This document shows, one piece after another, positions 4,935-5,588 of a stretch of DNA of 5,588 nucleotides; within the stretch, counting starts at the first letter, position 1; each line of letters starts with the position of its first letter. This DNA is from a bacterium. Its GTDB lineage: Bacteria > UBP15 > UBA6099 > DSWB01. The stretch is taken from NCBI GenBank assembly GCA_020061125.1, contig JAGUYV010000508.1, forward strand, positions 1 to 5,588. Reading direction: 5' to 3'. The position numbers and the translations under genes are program-made. Under the pieces are notes generated by a model. The model made no database searches, was not told the DNA's origin, and saw nothing but the letters and a program-made list of their open reading frames with translations.

Positions 4935-5588
4935 ATGGCGGCACGCAACATCGTCATCCGCGGCGCGCGGCAGAACAATCTCAAAAATGTGGATCTCGAG
5001 ATCCGGCAGAATGCGCTGACCGTGCTCACCGGCCCGAGCGGGTCCGGCAAAAGCTCGCTGGCGTTCGACACCCTGTTCTCCGAGGGGCAGCGCCGGTTCG
5101 TGGAGTCGCAGTCCACTTATGTGCGCCAGTTTCTGAACCGGCTGGACAAGCCGGATGTGGACGCCATCGAGGGCCTGTGTCCCACCCTGGCCGTGCAGAG
5201 CCGCAACGCCGCGCGCACCGCGCGCAGCACTGTGGGCACGGTCACCGAAATCTATGATTATCTGCGCCTGCTGTTCGCCAAAACCGGGGATCTGCACTGC
5301 CCGGACTGCGGCAGGCCCGTGCGCGCGCTGTCCGTGGACGAGATGGTGGACCGCGCCCTGGAGCGCTTCGGCGGCGGCAGGGCGTTTGTGCTTTCGCCCC
5401 TGGAAATCAGCCCCAAACTCGGCCCGGATGTGCTGCGCGATCTGGTGCGCGCGCACGGGTTTTCGTACATCCTGTCCGGCGGCGGTCTTATAGATCTGGA
5501 GACATGTTCCGAGGACGAGCTGGAGGCCGCGATTGCGCGGGCGCGGAAAAAGGCGCACGAGGGCGGCAACGGCGCATCGCGTCTGCAC
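4935..5588 (+). CDS. uvrA: UvrA-type excinuclease subunit A, N-terminal part, cut by window edge
   Basis: UvrA is the ABC-type ATPase that finds bulky DNA lesions and loads UvrB in nucleotide excision repair. The 218 codons read through to the window end with no stop. They match the UvrA N-terminus: IRGARQNNLKNVDLEI (8-23), Walker A GPSGSGKSS (33-41), LAFDTLFSEGQRR (42-54), YVRQFLNRLDKPDVDAIEG (62-80), RSTVGTVTEIYDYLRLLFAK (97-116), CPDCG (122-126), and then a divergent stretch where the UvrB-binding domain belongs (about 127-218). GGGGGA lies 5 nt before the ATG. Departures from consensus are P34 in Walker A (usually L), and CPTLAVQSR (82-90) where UvrA has SPAI-I-(D/E)QK. The RKGE motif usual in the next domain is not recognisable. 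It may be a UvrA paralogue rather than the main UvrA. The missing C-terminus prevents telling a standard protein of about 940 residues from a longer tandem version. Confidence 0.93.
   Translation, partial: MAARNIVIRGARQNNLKNVDLEIRQNALTVLTGPSGSGKSSLAFDTLFSEGQRRFVESQSTYVRQFLNRLDKPDVDAIEGLCPTLAVQSRNAARTARSTVGTVTEIYDYLRLLFAKTGDLHCPDCGRPVRALSVDEMVDRALERFGGGRAFVLSPLEISPKLGPDVLRDLVRAHGFSYILSGGGLIDLETCSEDELEAAIARARKKAHEGGNGASRLH

Noticed and set aside
4866-5588. Minus-strand ORF (240 codons) opposite uvrA
   Set aside because: It is antisense to a convincing UvrA reading frame, with no recognisable domain.
1-5588. A uvrD-uvrA repair operon
   Set aside because: The genes point in opposite directions and are separated by unrelated genes with their own promoters and a terminator.

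Overview
The window comes from a bacterial chromosome. Most of it is GC-rich, with codons ending strongly in G or C. A central pocket from about 3200 to 4860 is visibly richer in A and T and uses codons differently. The sequence does not fix a phylum. The Shine-Dalgarno sites (AGGTGG, GGAGG, AGGGAG) and sigma70-like hexamers are ordinary bacterial ones. A high-GC Gram-negative, or a PVC-type bacterium known only from metagenomes, is a guess and no more.

Layout. Bases 1-1258 (minus strand) hold the N-terminal 419 codons of a UvrD/PcrA-type superfamily 1 DNA helicase, cut by the left edge. A small single-pass membrane protein (1194-1436, minus) lies directly upstream and overlaps the helicase start by 65 nt, so the two probably form one transcription unit. 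A divergent promoter region (1437-1695) follows. It appears to fire leftward into that unit and rightward into a 477-residue PLP enzyme (1696-3129) that closely resembles sphingosine-1-phosphate lyase. A hairpin with a short T tract (3162-3200) ends that gene.

The AT-richer pocket holds an unrecognised two-helix membrane protein (3272-4063, plus). Facing it tail to tail across 7 nt is a zinc-ribbon membrane protein (4071-4526, minus). A 59-codon HicB-like antitoxin ORF (4565-4744, minus), too short for most ORF cut-offs, sits 38 nt upstream of the zinc-ribbon gene and probably shares its transcript. No HicA toxin accompanies it. GC-rich sequence resumes with the first 218 codons of a UvrA-type excinuclease subunit (4935-5588, plus), cut by the right edge.

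Two DNA-repair-type genes (uvrD-like and uvrA-like) frame the window. They are on opposite strands and separated by unrelated genes, so they are not an operon. The items most worth following are the lyase-like enzyme, the departures from UvrA consensus at the first ATPase site, the lone truncated HicB, and the AT-rich pocket with two uncharacterised membrane proteins. I do not see a clear new multi-gene system. No gap exceeds 300 bases. I saw no tRNA, rRNA, CRISPR array or transposase.
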